The translations under genes and the position numbers were made by a program. Shown piece after piece: positions 32,510-42,075 of a DNA stretch of 64,000 nt. Each line of letters starts with the position of its first letter. The first letter of the stretch is position 1. Location of the stretch: NCBI GenBank assembly GCA_958009055.1, contig OY253658.1, forward strand, positions 1-64,000. The letters run 5' to 3'. The DNA comes from Choricystis sp. odSpoLacu1 (Eukaryota > Chlorophyta > Trebouxiophyceae). Under the pieces are notes generated by a model. That model searched no databases, was not told the DNA's origin, and saw only the letters and a list, made by a program, of their open reading frames with translations.

Positions 32510-33601
32510 ATGTCGCGGCGCCGGCGCCGCCCCTCCTCCTCCTCCCCCGACCTCCCTCTCGCCTCCCCACCCCGCGCCGATGGCGCCGTCACAGCGGCCG
32601 TGACGCCGTCCACGTCCCTCACCCTGCGCCGGGGCAGGCCCTGGACACTGACCCCAGATGTCAACCGGGGCGTGCACACACGAGTCGAGGCGTCCTCCAC
32701 GCTGCCCCTGGCGGGTGGCGGCCAGGTACGCCCCTCTGCCACCATCGACTCGGATGGCACACTGACCGCGTCCGCGTCGGGGCGGGTGGCGGGCTGCGTG
32801 TCATTCGACGCGGCCGCGTCACGCGCGTGGGCACGCGACCTGGCGTCCACCCGCCCCCCGTCCGCCTCCCTGGACGTGCGCCTGGATGAGCGCTATCGAG
32901 CCCCTTCCTATGGCGCCGTCATCGAGCGGCGGGCGCGGCTGCGCCTGGACAGCGGCGGCAAGCGTCCGTGGGCCACAGTCTCCGGAGTCGGCCGCCCCGT
33001 CAAGGGCGGATCCGCCCTGGGGTTTGAGCTGGGGTCCGACCTAGCAGACTGCACCGCGTTGGCGCTGAGCGGGGAGCTGGCGGCGGGTGGTGGCGGTGGC
33101 GCCCAGACCACCGGCCACCCCTACCCTCCCCCTTCCTCCTTCAAATTAACCGGCTGGGTGCCCGTCGGCTCCTCCCCCCGCCCCGGCTGGCGCCTGGACG
33201 CGCGCGGCGGCGGGTCCCTGGGGCGCAGCGGGCGCGGCGCCGCGTCCGCGCGCGGTGTCGTGTGCACGGGGGACGGCCCCCCCGGCACCCCGCTCGCCTC
33301 CTCCACGTGGGTGCTGGACCTCACCCTGGCGGCTGCCGCAGGGGGGCCGGAGCTGACGACCCGCTTGTCGGCGGGCGGCGTGCGCTGCGGGCTGGCACAC
33401 GGCACGGGGGCACGGCGGGTCGCGGCCAGTGTGGACGTGGCGGGCGCGCCCCGTGCCGCCCTCACACTCGGTGGTGGCCCCTTTTGGTCGGCCGCGGACG
33501 GCCCCGTGGGTCCCAACGCGGTGGGCGACGGCGCCCCCCGCGCTGGCGTCGCGGCCGACGCGAAAGGCGGCGTGCGCGCGTGGGTGTTTGCCCCGTTTTG
33601 A
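32510..33601 (+). CDS. Hypothetical protein with alternating beta-strand pattern
   Basis: Single exon, 363 residues. The N-terminal 30 residues are basic and Ser/Pro-rich. The rest alternates short hydrophobic stretches and Gly/Ser turns, for example ASGRVAGCVSFD, SASLDVRLDERYRAP, SALGFELGSD, WVLDLTLAA and WVFAPF with a terminal Phe. This strand-turn rhythm with a terminal aromatic is reminiscent of outer-envelope beta-barrels of plastids or mitochondria, which is inference only. I recognise no family. Divergent from the prolyl hydroxylase, convergent with the ARF-like GTPase. Confidence 0.65.
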   Translation: MSRRRRRPSSSSPDLPLASPPRADGAVTAAVTPSTSLTLRRGRPWTLTPDVNRGVHTRVEASSTLPLAGGGQVRPSATIDSDGTLTASASGRVAGCVSFDAAASRAWARDLASTRPPSASLDVRLDERYRAPSYGAVIERRARLRLDSGGKRPWATVSGVGRPVKGGSALGFELGSDLADCTALALSGELAAGGGGGAQTTGHPYPPPSSFKLTGWVPVGSSPRPGWRLDARGGGSLGRSGRGAASARGVVCTGDGPPGTPLASSTWVLDLTLAAAAGGPELTTRLSAGGVRCGLAHGTGARRVAASVDVAGAPRAALTLGGGPFWSAADGPVGPNAVGDGAPRAGVAADAKGGVRAWVFAPF

Positions 33602-33739
33602 TTTTGTGTGTTCTTGTTTTTATGTGACTCCTGTGTGTTTTTCCCACTCTCTGCTCGAAGTGCTTTTAGTTTCTGTTTCGTTTGAGGGCGGCGCAAAGAT
33701 CACACAATGAAAAAAACAAATTAACCCACTCCTCTCTAT

Positions 33740-34446
33740 CTAACTCAGCGGCCGCTGTCGCAACGCGTCTGCGCGCGGCCCGGTGCCCGCTTTGCCGGCA
33801 AGCCACGCAACCGCGGCCGCCACCCCGTCCCCGCGCGCCGCACTGGCGGGCAGCACACGTGCCGCGGGCGAACCGCGCGGCCCGCTCTCCGCGGCCGGCC
33901 CCAGCGCCGCCGCCACGGCTGCCGCGTCGGCCGCGACCGGCGCGTCGGCCTTGTTGGCCAGCACCAGCAACGGCGCACCCGCCGCGTCGGGGGATGCAGC
34001 CACGCGGTCCAGCGCGGCGCGGGCTTCGGGCCAGCGGTCGGGGTCGGCGGCATCCACGACGAAGATGATGGCGTGCGCGTCGCGCAGGTAGCTGGAGAGA
34101 GAGGGGGTGTGAGTTGACGCAGTTTGCACGGCCCTGGTCTCCTTCCCGCGCCGTCAAATGAAACCAATTCTCACCGGTCCCAAATCACGCGCAGCCCGGG
34201 CGCGCCCCCCAAGTCCCACAGCATGACGGCCGCGCCCGCCGCCTCCAGCCTGCCCACGTTGAGCCCCACCGTGGGCCGCGTCTTGGGCAGGGGCGGCGCG
34301 TCGCGCGCGGCGCCGGGGGGTGGGGGCGGGGCGCGGGCCGCGTTCAGCAGGGTCGTCTTGCCGGCGCCATCTAGACCGAGCACCAGGAGGCGCACCTCCT
34401 CCTTGGAGGCGGCCCACTCAATGAGGCCGGACAGGAGGGTGAACAT
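33740..34446 (-). CDS. ARF-family small GTPase, ARFRP1-like, lacking the switch-II glutamine
   Basis: Two exons, 34175-34446 and 33740-34091, joined in phase 2 by an 83-nt intron; 207 residues. The N-terminus MFTLLSGLIEWAASKEEVRL followed by LVLGLDGAGKTTLLN (P loop) closely follows ARFRP1/Arl3p, which acts at the trans-Golgi in vesicle tethering. Switch I has KTRPTVGLN, G4 is LANKAD and G5 is SAARGDG. The G3 segment reads WDLGGAPGLRVIWDRYL, so the glutamine that activates water in nearly all ARF proteins (DxGGQ) is alanine. An Ala/Pro-rich insert (about 36-52) separates the P loop and switch I. Hydrolysis should be slow or fully dependent on other factors. There is no N-terminal Gly for myristoylation, as in ARFRP1. 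Confidence 0.88.
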
Positions 34447-34921
34447 TGTGTGAGGATTGGAAAGGGGGCGTGCGTCGCGGCGTCACACACGCTGCCCGCT
34501 CGCCCGCCTCAGGAAGGAGAAGGAGTGTGACTGTTCACAGTCCGCGGAGCGCAGTGGAGAAAGGCCGAGCGCGCGCGTGCCGCGTGCTGCCGATTGTGTT
34601 TTGACGCGTAGAAACAACGCGCGCGACTTGTGTTTTGTTTTTTTTTCTCGTCGGTTTTTTACACTCTCTCTCTCCACACGCACAACGTGTAGGGGGTTGC
34701 TCTCAACAGTGCGTGTTTTGTGTGTTGCGGGATATGGTCTTGAGTGTGTTCTAGCGGGCCGGATCAAATAAATCGTCTGTAAAGTGTTGCTTGTGGCCAT
34801 CGCTCGCGACCCCCCTTTCTTTCTACCTCTCTCGTCACCCCGCCAAGTCGGCCTCCATCTCGCGCAAGCGCCTCTCCTCGGCTCTTCATACTCGGCACGC
34901 AGCCTCTCTCGCTCTCAATCA
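34447..34921. other. Intergenic region containing a partial copy of the kinase 3' end
   Basis: About 475 bp. The last part (34835-34918) is a diverged copy of the STN7-like kinase's final 80 bp, listed separately. The rest is T-rich and GC-mixed, with no coding sequence I can support. Confidence 0.5.
34835..34918 (-). repeat. Partial tandem duplication of the kinase gene 3' end
   Basis: Sequence beginning TCACCCCGCCAAGTCGGCCT occurs at 34835 and again at 34922, the second time forming the stop codon and final codons of the kinase gene. Similarity continues for about 80 bp with scattered changes, for example CTCTTCATACTCGGC shared at about 34882 and 34964. The extra copy lies downstream of the functional stop, so it falls in the 3' untranslated region. 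Confidence 0.75.
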
Positions 34922-37651
34922 TCACCCCGCCAAGTCGGCCTCCATGTCGCGCAGCCGCCTCTCCATCTCTTCATACTCGGCGCGCAAGCGCTCTCTCTCG
35001 GCCCTGAGGGCGGCGACGGTGTCGTCCCCACCGTCGCTGCCAACGTCCGTGTCGTCATCGTCGTCATCATCCGTCGCGGCGCCCACGCCCTCTTCATCCG
35101 CCCGCGCCTGGGCTGCCGCCACGGCGGCCGCCGCCTCCTCCCGGGCGCGCGCCATGTCGGCCATCGCTTGCACGCGGGCGGAGGCTTCCCGGTTGGCAGC
35201 GTCTGCCGCTTGTTGAGCAGCGGCGGCGGCCGCTTCGCGCGCGGCCGCCATCGCACCCCGCATCTCGGCAAACAATTCGCGCCGCCTCAACTCGGGCACG
35301 GGCCCAAACCGGGGGTCGTCCACCATGAGTGGCCGCACCGCAGACCAGCGGTCGCTCCTGCGCGGCTCCACGCCGCGCAGCGCGTCGGCCAGTGCATCGC
35401 GAAAGGACGCCTCCACGGCCGCCGTTTCACGGAACGCTTCAAACTCGCCCCGCACGTCGACGCCCGCCGACACGGCCGCCGCGTAGCGCGCGTCCAGGGC
35501 GAGGGCGGGCTCAGCATCCAGCCATGGCACGGCGGGCGGGGGGGCGGCTTCAGTGAGGAGGGTCTTGTAGGCTGCCGCAGCGTCGGCCGCGCGCGCGGCG
35601 GCCGCGCGCGCGAGTGCATCAGCGTACGCGCCATACAACCCCCGCGCCGCGCCCAGGGGCAGCCTGCGGGCGCGCGGGTCGCGCTTGAGCTTGGGGGCGA
35701 CGTCGCGGTCGTAGTCGGCTCCCGGGGGGGGGTTGAGCTCGCGCAGTGCATCCACAAAGGCCAGGCCGTCTGCGCGCGCGACGCCGGCGGCGGCCGCGCC
35801 GACGTCGTCGCCGTCGCCGTCGGCCGCCGCCCGTGCCGCCACGCTGGACGCGAGGGCGGAGGCCACTTTGAGGGCGACGCCCGTGAACTTGAGCGCGTTG
35901 TAAATGCCGCCCACGGCGGCGTCGCGCACCGGGTTGGCGGCGGGGGTGACGTCGGTGGGGGGTAGGGGCGGGAGCGCGGGCGTGTCGGCCTCAACACTCT
36001 TGCCACCACCGCCCCAGAACGAGGCCAGCGCGTCGCTCGCCTTGGTGGCGGTCGCCTGGAACTCGGTGGCCAGAGATGTCAGGCGCCCTTGCTCTTGTTC
36101 GAGTTCCTCCTCTGCCGCGCGCACGTCTTTCGCGGGCGCGCCGCGCGCGCGCGCGCTCTCCACGCGCGTCGTCGCCGCCTCCACAGCGCCCGCCTGGGCC
36201 ACCAGGGCGGCCTCCAGGTCGAACAGGCGGCGCGTGGCCCTGCGCACGACGGAGGAGGCGGCCGACGCAAATACGGACAGGGACGATTTTTTGGGGGGCG
36301 ATGAAACGGCGGGCGGCGGCGCAGGCGCAGACGTGCCACTCGTCTTCCTCACCCTGGGCGCCGCCACCACCTCCTCCTCCGCCTCCACCCCCGGCCTCCG
36401 CTTGGCGGGGGGTACCGCCTGCTTCATGAACCTGTGGGCCAGCGCGCCCGCCGCGGTGGGGCGGCCGGCGGCCCCGACAAACTCGACGCCGCCATCGTCG
36501 TTGGTCGCGGTTTCGCGCGTTTGGAGCAGCGCGGCCGTCAGCTCCCACCCGGCCCCATCGTCTGCATCCAGGGCGCACGTGGGCAGGCGGGACCCTTCCG
36601 CCTGCCACCACGCCTGCATATAGTTGGCGTAGCGGTCGGCCAGGGTGGACCGAAACGCGCGCAGAGCAGAGGGAGCGCGCAGGCACGGGACAGCGGTCTG
36701 CAGCAGCAGGATGCCCACCGAGTACGCGTCGAACGTGTCGGGCGCGTGCTTGCGCCACAGGACGGAGCCGAGCAGGGCGGCGGCGCCCGGGATGGAGGAG
36801 GCGCCGAGGGCGGGGCCAGAGGTTGGGAGCAGAAACTTTTCGGGGGGCGCGTACAGCGGATCCAGCACACCGTCTTGAGGATCATAGTTGGTGCCGCGAC
36901 GCAGGTCGGCGGCGGCCCCCAGGTCGATGATCTTGAAGCGGGGCGCGTTGGCGGCGGTGGTGCCTCTGGATGTGGTGGAGGAGGAGGTGGAGCCTCCGCG
37001 TCTGCGCGCGGCCGCCTCGTTCTCCGCATCAACGGCCGCCGGCTCGGCCAGCACCAAATTAGCGGGCTTGACGTCGCGGTGCACGATGCCTGCTCCGTGT
37101 AATGCTTTCAACGACGTCAGCACGTCGTAAACCACTGTCGCTGGGACGGAGGCGAGGGGGACGCCAAGGTCTGCTGCCAGCGCGGCGTCCGCGTCGCGCC
37201 GCCGCAGAAAGTAGGCCAGGGTCTTGGCCCCCTCATACCGCCACACCAGCCAGGTGCCTGGGGTCAGAGTTGATGATGCAGCATCGGCTTCATCCACATC
37301 CACGTACCCCAGAAACGGGGCCACGCCGCGCGGCGCGGCTTTCGACGCGTACACGTTGAGCACGTGTTCCGCGTCGAAAAAGTCTTGGGCTCCAGCCACA
37401 CGAGGTTTGCAGCGTTTGAGCACGACGCGTGTGCCGTCGGCCAGTGTTCCTTCATAAACCTGGCCGTAGGAGCCTTCGCCCAGAGAACGGCCGAGCGACA
37501 CGCTGCCGCGCGTCAGTGAGCGGCCGCGGTCAGCCAGCACGGCGGAGGGGGCCGGGGCCAGGGGGCGACGCACAGGGCGACTGGTTGTCGATGGGACGCG
37601 TGCCGGGCGGGGCGGGGGGCGGGAAAGGGGGCGCGGGGTGGTGGACCGCAT
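34922..37651 (-). CDS. STN7/STN8-like thylakoid Ser/Thr protein kinase
   Basis: Single exon, 909 residues, ATG at 37651. An Arg/Pro/Ser-rich N-terminus suits a plastid transit peptide. The kinase domain (about 50-400) has GRSLGEGSYGQVYEG, VVLKRCK, IVHRDVKPANLVL and, in place of DFG, IIDLGAAADLRRGTNYDPQ with APPEKFLLPTS. IDLGAAADLR and the AP[PE]E(K/Q) segment are features of STN7/STN8 kinases, which phosphorylate LHCII and photosystem II core proteins during state transitions and light acclimation. The C-terminal half is unusual: a long Ala-rich region with predicted helices (about 500-840) and a coiled-coil tail of Glu/Arg repeats. Identity as STN7 or STN8 cannot be decided here. A 286-bp gap separates it from the aminotransferase. 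Confidence 0.88.
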   Translation of the reverse strand: MRSTTPRPLSRPPPRPARVPSTTSRPVRRPLAPAPSAVLADRGRSLTRGSVSLGRSLGEGSYGQVYEGTLADGTRVVLKRCKPRVAGAQDFFDAEHVLNVYASKAAPRGVAPFLGYVDVDEADAASSTLTPGTWLVWRYEGAKTLAYFLRRRDADAALAADLGVPLASVPATVVYDVLTSLKALHGAGIVHRDVKPANLVLAEPAAVDAENEAAARRRGGSTSSSTTSRGTTAANAPRFKIIDLGAAADLRRGTNYDPQDGVLDPLYAPPEKFLLPTSGPALGASSIPGAAALLGSVLWRKHAPDTFDAYSVGILLLQTAVPCLRAPSALRAFRSTLADRYANYMQAWWQAEGSRLPTCALDADDGAGWELTAALLQTRETATNDDGGVEFVGAAGRPTAAGALAHRFMKQAVPPAKRRPGVEAEEEVVAAPRVRKTSGTSAPAPPPAVSSPPKKSSLSVFASAASSVVRRATRRLFDLEAALVAQAGAVEAATTRVESARARGAPAKDVRAAEEELEQEQGRLTSLATEFQATATKASDALASFWGGGGKSVEADTPALPPLPPTDVTPAANPVRDAAVGGIYNALKFTGVALKVASALASSVAARAAADGDGDDVGAAAAGVARADGLAFVDALRELNPPPGADYDRDVAPKLKRDPRARRLPLGAARGLYGAYADALARAAAARAADAAAAYKTLLTEAAPPPAVPWLDAEPALALDARYAAAVSAGVDVRGEFEAFRETAAVEASFRDALADALRGVEPRRSDRWSAVRPLMVDDPRFGPVPELRRRELFAEMRGAMAAAREAAAAAAQQAADAANREASARVQAMADMARAREEAAAAVAAAQARADEEGVGAATDDDDDDDTDVGSDGGDDTVAALRAERERLRAEYEEMERRLRDMEADLAG

Positions 37652-37937
37652 TTCGTCGAATTCGAAAAACGGCGGTCAGCGCGGGAGTGTGGGGCGGCAG
37701 CTCCGAAGGCGCGGTGCCGCCGTGCCACGCGGTGGACACGCGGTGCCTCGAATGGCACCGAGGCAGGGGAGGGAGAGAGGGTGCCCACTGCACAGACAAA
37801 ACACCCGCCCACGCACACGAGAAACGTCGGACAGTGGCGACAACGCTGCGAAAAATCGACCCCCACCCAACAAAATCAACGTTCTCTCACACAAATACAA
37901 ACCCACCCACACACGCACACAACACACTCTCACCCTC

Positions 37938-39687
37938 TCAAGCGTTGGCCACACTGTCCGCAATCGCAGCCGCCAGGTACTTGCACTTGGCGCTCGGCAA
38001 CCCCGCCAGACTGATGCGCCCGTCCCGCGTCATGTACACGTGGTGCTCCCCCGTCATCCTGTCCACCTGGGCGGGGGTCAACCCCGTGAACGAAAACATG
38101 CCGATCTGGCGGGTGACGTGGGACCAGTCGCGGGACGGGCAGGCAGCATCCAACTCTTTTTTGAGTTCGGTCCGCACTTCCGCAATCCGCCCCGCCATCT
38201 CCCCCATCTCCTCATTCCACCGCGCAAACAGCTTGGCGTCATCCACCACGGCCGCCGCGATGCGGGCGCCATGCACGGGCGGGTTGCTGATGATGGCGCG
38301 CGCGATGCGTTTGGCTTGGGACAGGGCGCGCGTGGCAGCACCAGCGTCGGCCAACACAAAGTTCAACGCCCCCACGCGCTCAGCATACAGGCCCAGGTTC
38401 TTGGAGTAGGATTGAGCCACCAGAATCTCCAGCCCCCGGTCGTGCGCAAAGTAGCGGGGCGCCCAGGCGTCGGTGTCGAGGGACCCGGACGCAAACCCTT
38501 GGTACGCGACATCGAAGAAGGGAAAGTGCTTCTTTTTCTCACACACGTCAGCGATGGCCGCCCACTGCTCGTGGGTGGGGTCGATGCCGGTGGGGTTGTG
38601 GGCGCAGCCTGAGTGTGGGGGGGATGTTTTTTATTTTCATGTTGTCAGCCTCAAGATTTCCGGGCGGCCACCACGGTTTTGTCTGCCGCGCGGTCAGTAA
38701 AATGGGGCCTTGGTTATCGCAGCGACGATTGCTTTCAGCTGAGCGGCATCGTGAGTTTGGCCACCGCCGACGGACTTGTGCACTGCTTTTTCCTTGTTTT
38801 TTTCGCCCCACCTCCCCGCGCAGTCTCCGTTTCCTCTCTACCCTCCACACACACACCATGCAGCACAATGACCGACCCCTCGGGTGCGGCCTCCAGGTCG
38901 GCCAGCATGCCCGCCGCGTCCAGCCCGATCGTGGCGGCATCGAAATAACGGTACCGCCGTGTTTCGAGGCCGGCATCCCCAAAAATGTTCAAGTGGTTGC
39001 CCCACGTCGGGTCGGACACGTAGACGACGGTGCCCTTCATAAACTTGGCGATGAAGTCGGCCCCGACGCGCAGGCTGCCGGTGCCGGACAGACACTGGAT
39101 GGTGGCGACGCGCGCGTCGGCTAAAGCGGGCGATCCCTCCCCCAACAACAGCCTGGCCGTCGCCTTGTTGAACGGCGCATACCCTTCAATCGGCAGGTAC
39201 TCCTTGTCCGGGGCGGCTGCGACCAAACGGGCTTCCGCCTCGCGCACGACATCCAAAACGTACGGCTTCAAGTCCTCCGTCCTGTACGCCCCCACCCCCA
39301 GGTTGAGGCGGTCGGGGTGGGCGTCTGCCCGAAACGCTTCCGACACGCCCAGGATGGGGTCGGGCGGGGCTTGGGGGACGTCGGCCAGGCGGGACGCGGT
39401 CATTGCGGAGGGGGTGGCGGACGCGCGCGGGCGGAGGGGGGAAGGCTGGAGTGTGGGAGTGGGGGGGGGTGCGAATGTGCGTGTGTGAGACCGCGATGCG
39501 TGGTCGTGCGTGGGGCGTGGCCGGGAGTGTGGGGCGGCGGGGGCGTCAGGGCTTCCTAGGTCGGGCCGCCGAGTGAAAACCGACAAAACGACCGTCGGCC
39601 TGCACGTGTGTGTGTGCCTCCCTCTCTCTCTCTCTGTTCACGCACCTTGGACAGAGACCGAGACGCCCGCACTCTGGCTGCGCGCAT
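37938..39687 (-). CDS. Aspartate aminotransferase (class I, probably mitochondrial)
   Basis: Three exons: 39646-39687, 38857-39445, 37938-38608; introns of 200 and 248 nt; 433 residues. Exon 1 encodes an Arg/Ser presequence (MRAARVRASRSLSK) that continues into exon 2 and suits mitochondrial import. The fold is class I aminotransferase: PPDPILGVSEAFRAD, LNLGVGAYR, SGTGSLRVGADF, WGNHLNIF, CAHNPTGIDPT, FDVAYQGFASG and SYSKNLGLYAERVG, whose lysine binds pyridoxal phosphate. It interconverts aspartate/2-oxoglutarate and oxaloacetate/glutamate. The exon 1 choice is my inference from the donor AAG|GTGCGT, a matching phase-0 acceptor and the resulting presequence; a start at the internal ATG before TASRLADVP would give a shorter form. 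Confidence 0.93.
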
Positions 39688-39898
39688 GAGCCGCGATGCG
39701 GGGACGGGTGGGGAGAGGGAAAGAAGCGAATGCAGCAGAAAAAACGAGACGGCGCTCTGAGCGGTCGTCGCGTGAGCGCGCTCGCTCTTTTCGGCGCCAC
39801 GACCAGGCACACACCAAAACCGTTTCTGCCGCCCCACCACAATCACACGCGGCATCCACAGTACCACGCCACACGCAGCGCCCAGAGCCACACCTCTC

Positions 39899-41934
39899 AT
39901 GCGCTGGTCACCACCACCACCGCTGGCGACTCTGTGCCTGGCCGTCACAGCAGCGGCGCTGGCCGGCCGCGCGCGCGGGGTCGCGGTCGTGTCGGCGTCC
40001 TCGCTGACGGCGTGCATCAATGATGGCCAGGTGTGTGAGTGTGAGGGTATATGGAAGCTCGTTGTGTAGCCCCAAAACGCGTCCACCCCCACCCCCCCTT
40101 TCCCCTCTCTTCAAGTTTGACGCCTCCCTCAACTGCACCTCCAAACTGGTCGTCACCCTGGCCGTGGAAGCAGGGGCCGCGCTGGCCACCTCCACCCTGG
40201 AATTTGACGTCATCTGCGTGGGCAGCGCCACGGGAGCCTGCCCCTGCACCTGCGACGCGGCGGCCGACGCGGCGTGCGCGTGCCGCGACCTGACGTCCCC
40301 CCTGCGCATCAATCACGGTCACCAAGACGCCCGCCTACGCCACCTATCCACTCACCTGGGTGCGGTCCTTCAACTCCAAACCCACGGAAGCCATCATTCG
40401 GACAGGGGTGTGGTGGCCGTCGTTGACGTGCGTGGACAGTGTGACGTCCGCCGCCCCCACGTGCGGCTGGGCCATCGACTACACGGGGGGCCGCGTCCCC
40501 GACTCCCAAGGCTTCTGCTGCGCCTGCTCCCTGGACGGCCTGGTGGGCGGCACCATCGGCGGGGGCGACGGGTCGACCACGCGCGGCGGGTTGAACTGTG
40601 ATCTTCTAGCGTCCTTTTTGATCGAGCCCGGGTCGGCCCACTGCCTGCGCAATGATCCATTGTGGTATGAAGGGTACGAGATGGGAGGGGTGCAGGTTGA
40701 TTTTGACGTCACGGTGAGTGTGAAGCGTGGTGGTGGCGGTGGCGCCTCCCCCCCCACGACCACCTCCAACATCACGCTGTCCCCCGCCGTCCCGGCCGCT
40801 GCCCTGCCCGCCGTGGCGGCCCACCTGCTGGGAGACCTATCGTCCTACGCGCCTCCCCCTGATTTTGGGGGGGCTATGCTGTTCATTCCCCACCCGCCGG
40901 GAGCATCACTGACCACAGTCCTCACCACCAACACGTCCGCCTGGATGGTTGTCGACAAGTCCCTGGTCAGCGTGGATGGGGGCACGTGCGACCGGGTGGG
41001 CACGTCCTACTCCGCGTTTCGGAGTCAAGCAGCCGCGTGTGGGTCGCACCCCGGCAGCTGCCTGTCCAACCAGCTGGCCGACATGGCGGCGTCTGACGCA
41101 GCTGCTGTGGCCACAGGCCGCCCCCCCTGCTACTCGGTGACGCGGTGGGGAGGGGGGCAGGCCGGCGCAAAGCAAGCGTTCAAGCGCACGCCTTCCGGCC
41201 CCCTGTGGCTGGGCCTGCCCCTGCCGTCCACGACCGCGTCCCTGGTCACACTGTCTGTGGATGCGGCCAACATGACCCTGGTCACCAACGCGGCCCCGGC
41301 TCGCCTGGTCAACGGCAGCGTGTGCGCGGGGCGGCAGCAGGCGGGAGTGCCCCCCCCGTCCGTCTGTGGTTCATTTGAAGCCCTAGTCTCCGACGCCACC
41401 CTGGCCGTCACCCTGTTCAACGACGGCGTGGTAGATTCAGATTACACCGTGGCCGTGGCCAACTGCACGGGGGCGCCCGTACTGCCACCGGCGGGACAGT
41501 ATGTGTCGACGCGGGCGCGCGAAAGCGTGGGCCTCTGGTTCGACCTGCAATCCACCTCCATGGAGGCAGTGACGAGTGCGGCATGCACAGTGACCGCCAC
41601 GGATGCGACAGGCAAGCTGGCGGCTGCTCTCGTCATTCCATTCTCAGTCAACGCAACGGTTGTCCCTCCGCCCCCTTCCAACGGGGGCGGCTCTGGCGAT
41701 GGAGGCGGCGGCACCCCCACCCCACGCCCCACCTGTGCCCAAGCCTGCCCCTCCTGGACGCAGTGGCGGTGTCAGTGGGCCAACAGCTGCTGGCGCCAGC
41801 TGGGCAGCGCGATCGCTGGTGTGGTGCTGGGCGTGGCGGCCGGCTTGTTGGTGTTGTGGGGCGGGGTGCACGGGTGGTGGTGCCGGGTGGTGAGGTGGTG
41901 CTGGCCACGGCGGACGAGGGCGGTGGTTGTTTAA
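39899..41934 (+). CDS. HAP2: HAP2/GCS1 gamete fusion protein; frame broken by 4-bp duplication
   Basis: Exon 1 is 39899-40030 and exon 2 starts at 40116 (85-nt intron). A signal peptide is followed by VVSASSLTACINDGQ and LNCTSKLVVTLAV, then Cys-rich CPCTC. Later blocks are DSQGFCCACSLDG, the family's hallmark cysteines, then SAHCLRNDPLWYEGYEMGG and VQVDFDVTV, and near the C-terminus a transmembrane helix (SAIAGVVLGVAAGLLVLW) and a basic tail. HAP2 is the class II-type fusogen that merges gamete membranes. At 40308-40315 the bases ATCA are tandemly doubled, shifting the frame by one. The conserved segment ITVTKTPAYATYPLTW lies just after it in the shifted frame, and without the duplication the frame runs to 41934. 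It may be a null allele, a sequencing error, or a region removed by an intron at 40318-40390, which would delete that conserved segment. Confidence 0.9.
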
Positions 41935-42075
41935 ACAATCACCGCCTGCCGTTTTTGTTCGGGAGGGAGGAGTTGTGATGAAGAAATAGGCGGGTCACGC
42001 AACAAAACCGCATTTCTTTTTCCTGCCCAGGTGGCGGTTGGCGACCGCCCCGGCTCACTCTCGCGCGCCAGCATC

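Noticed and set aside
40318..40390. A 73-nt intron that would restore the HAP2 frame
   Set aside because: It would remove the conserved segment beginning ITVTK, the donor (GTCACC) is weak and the acceptor lacks a pyrimidine tract; a 4-bp duplication explains the break better.
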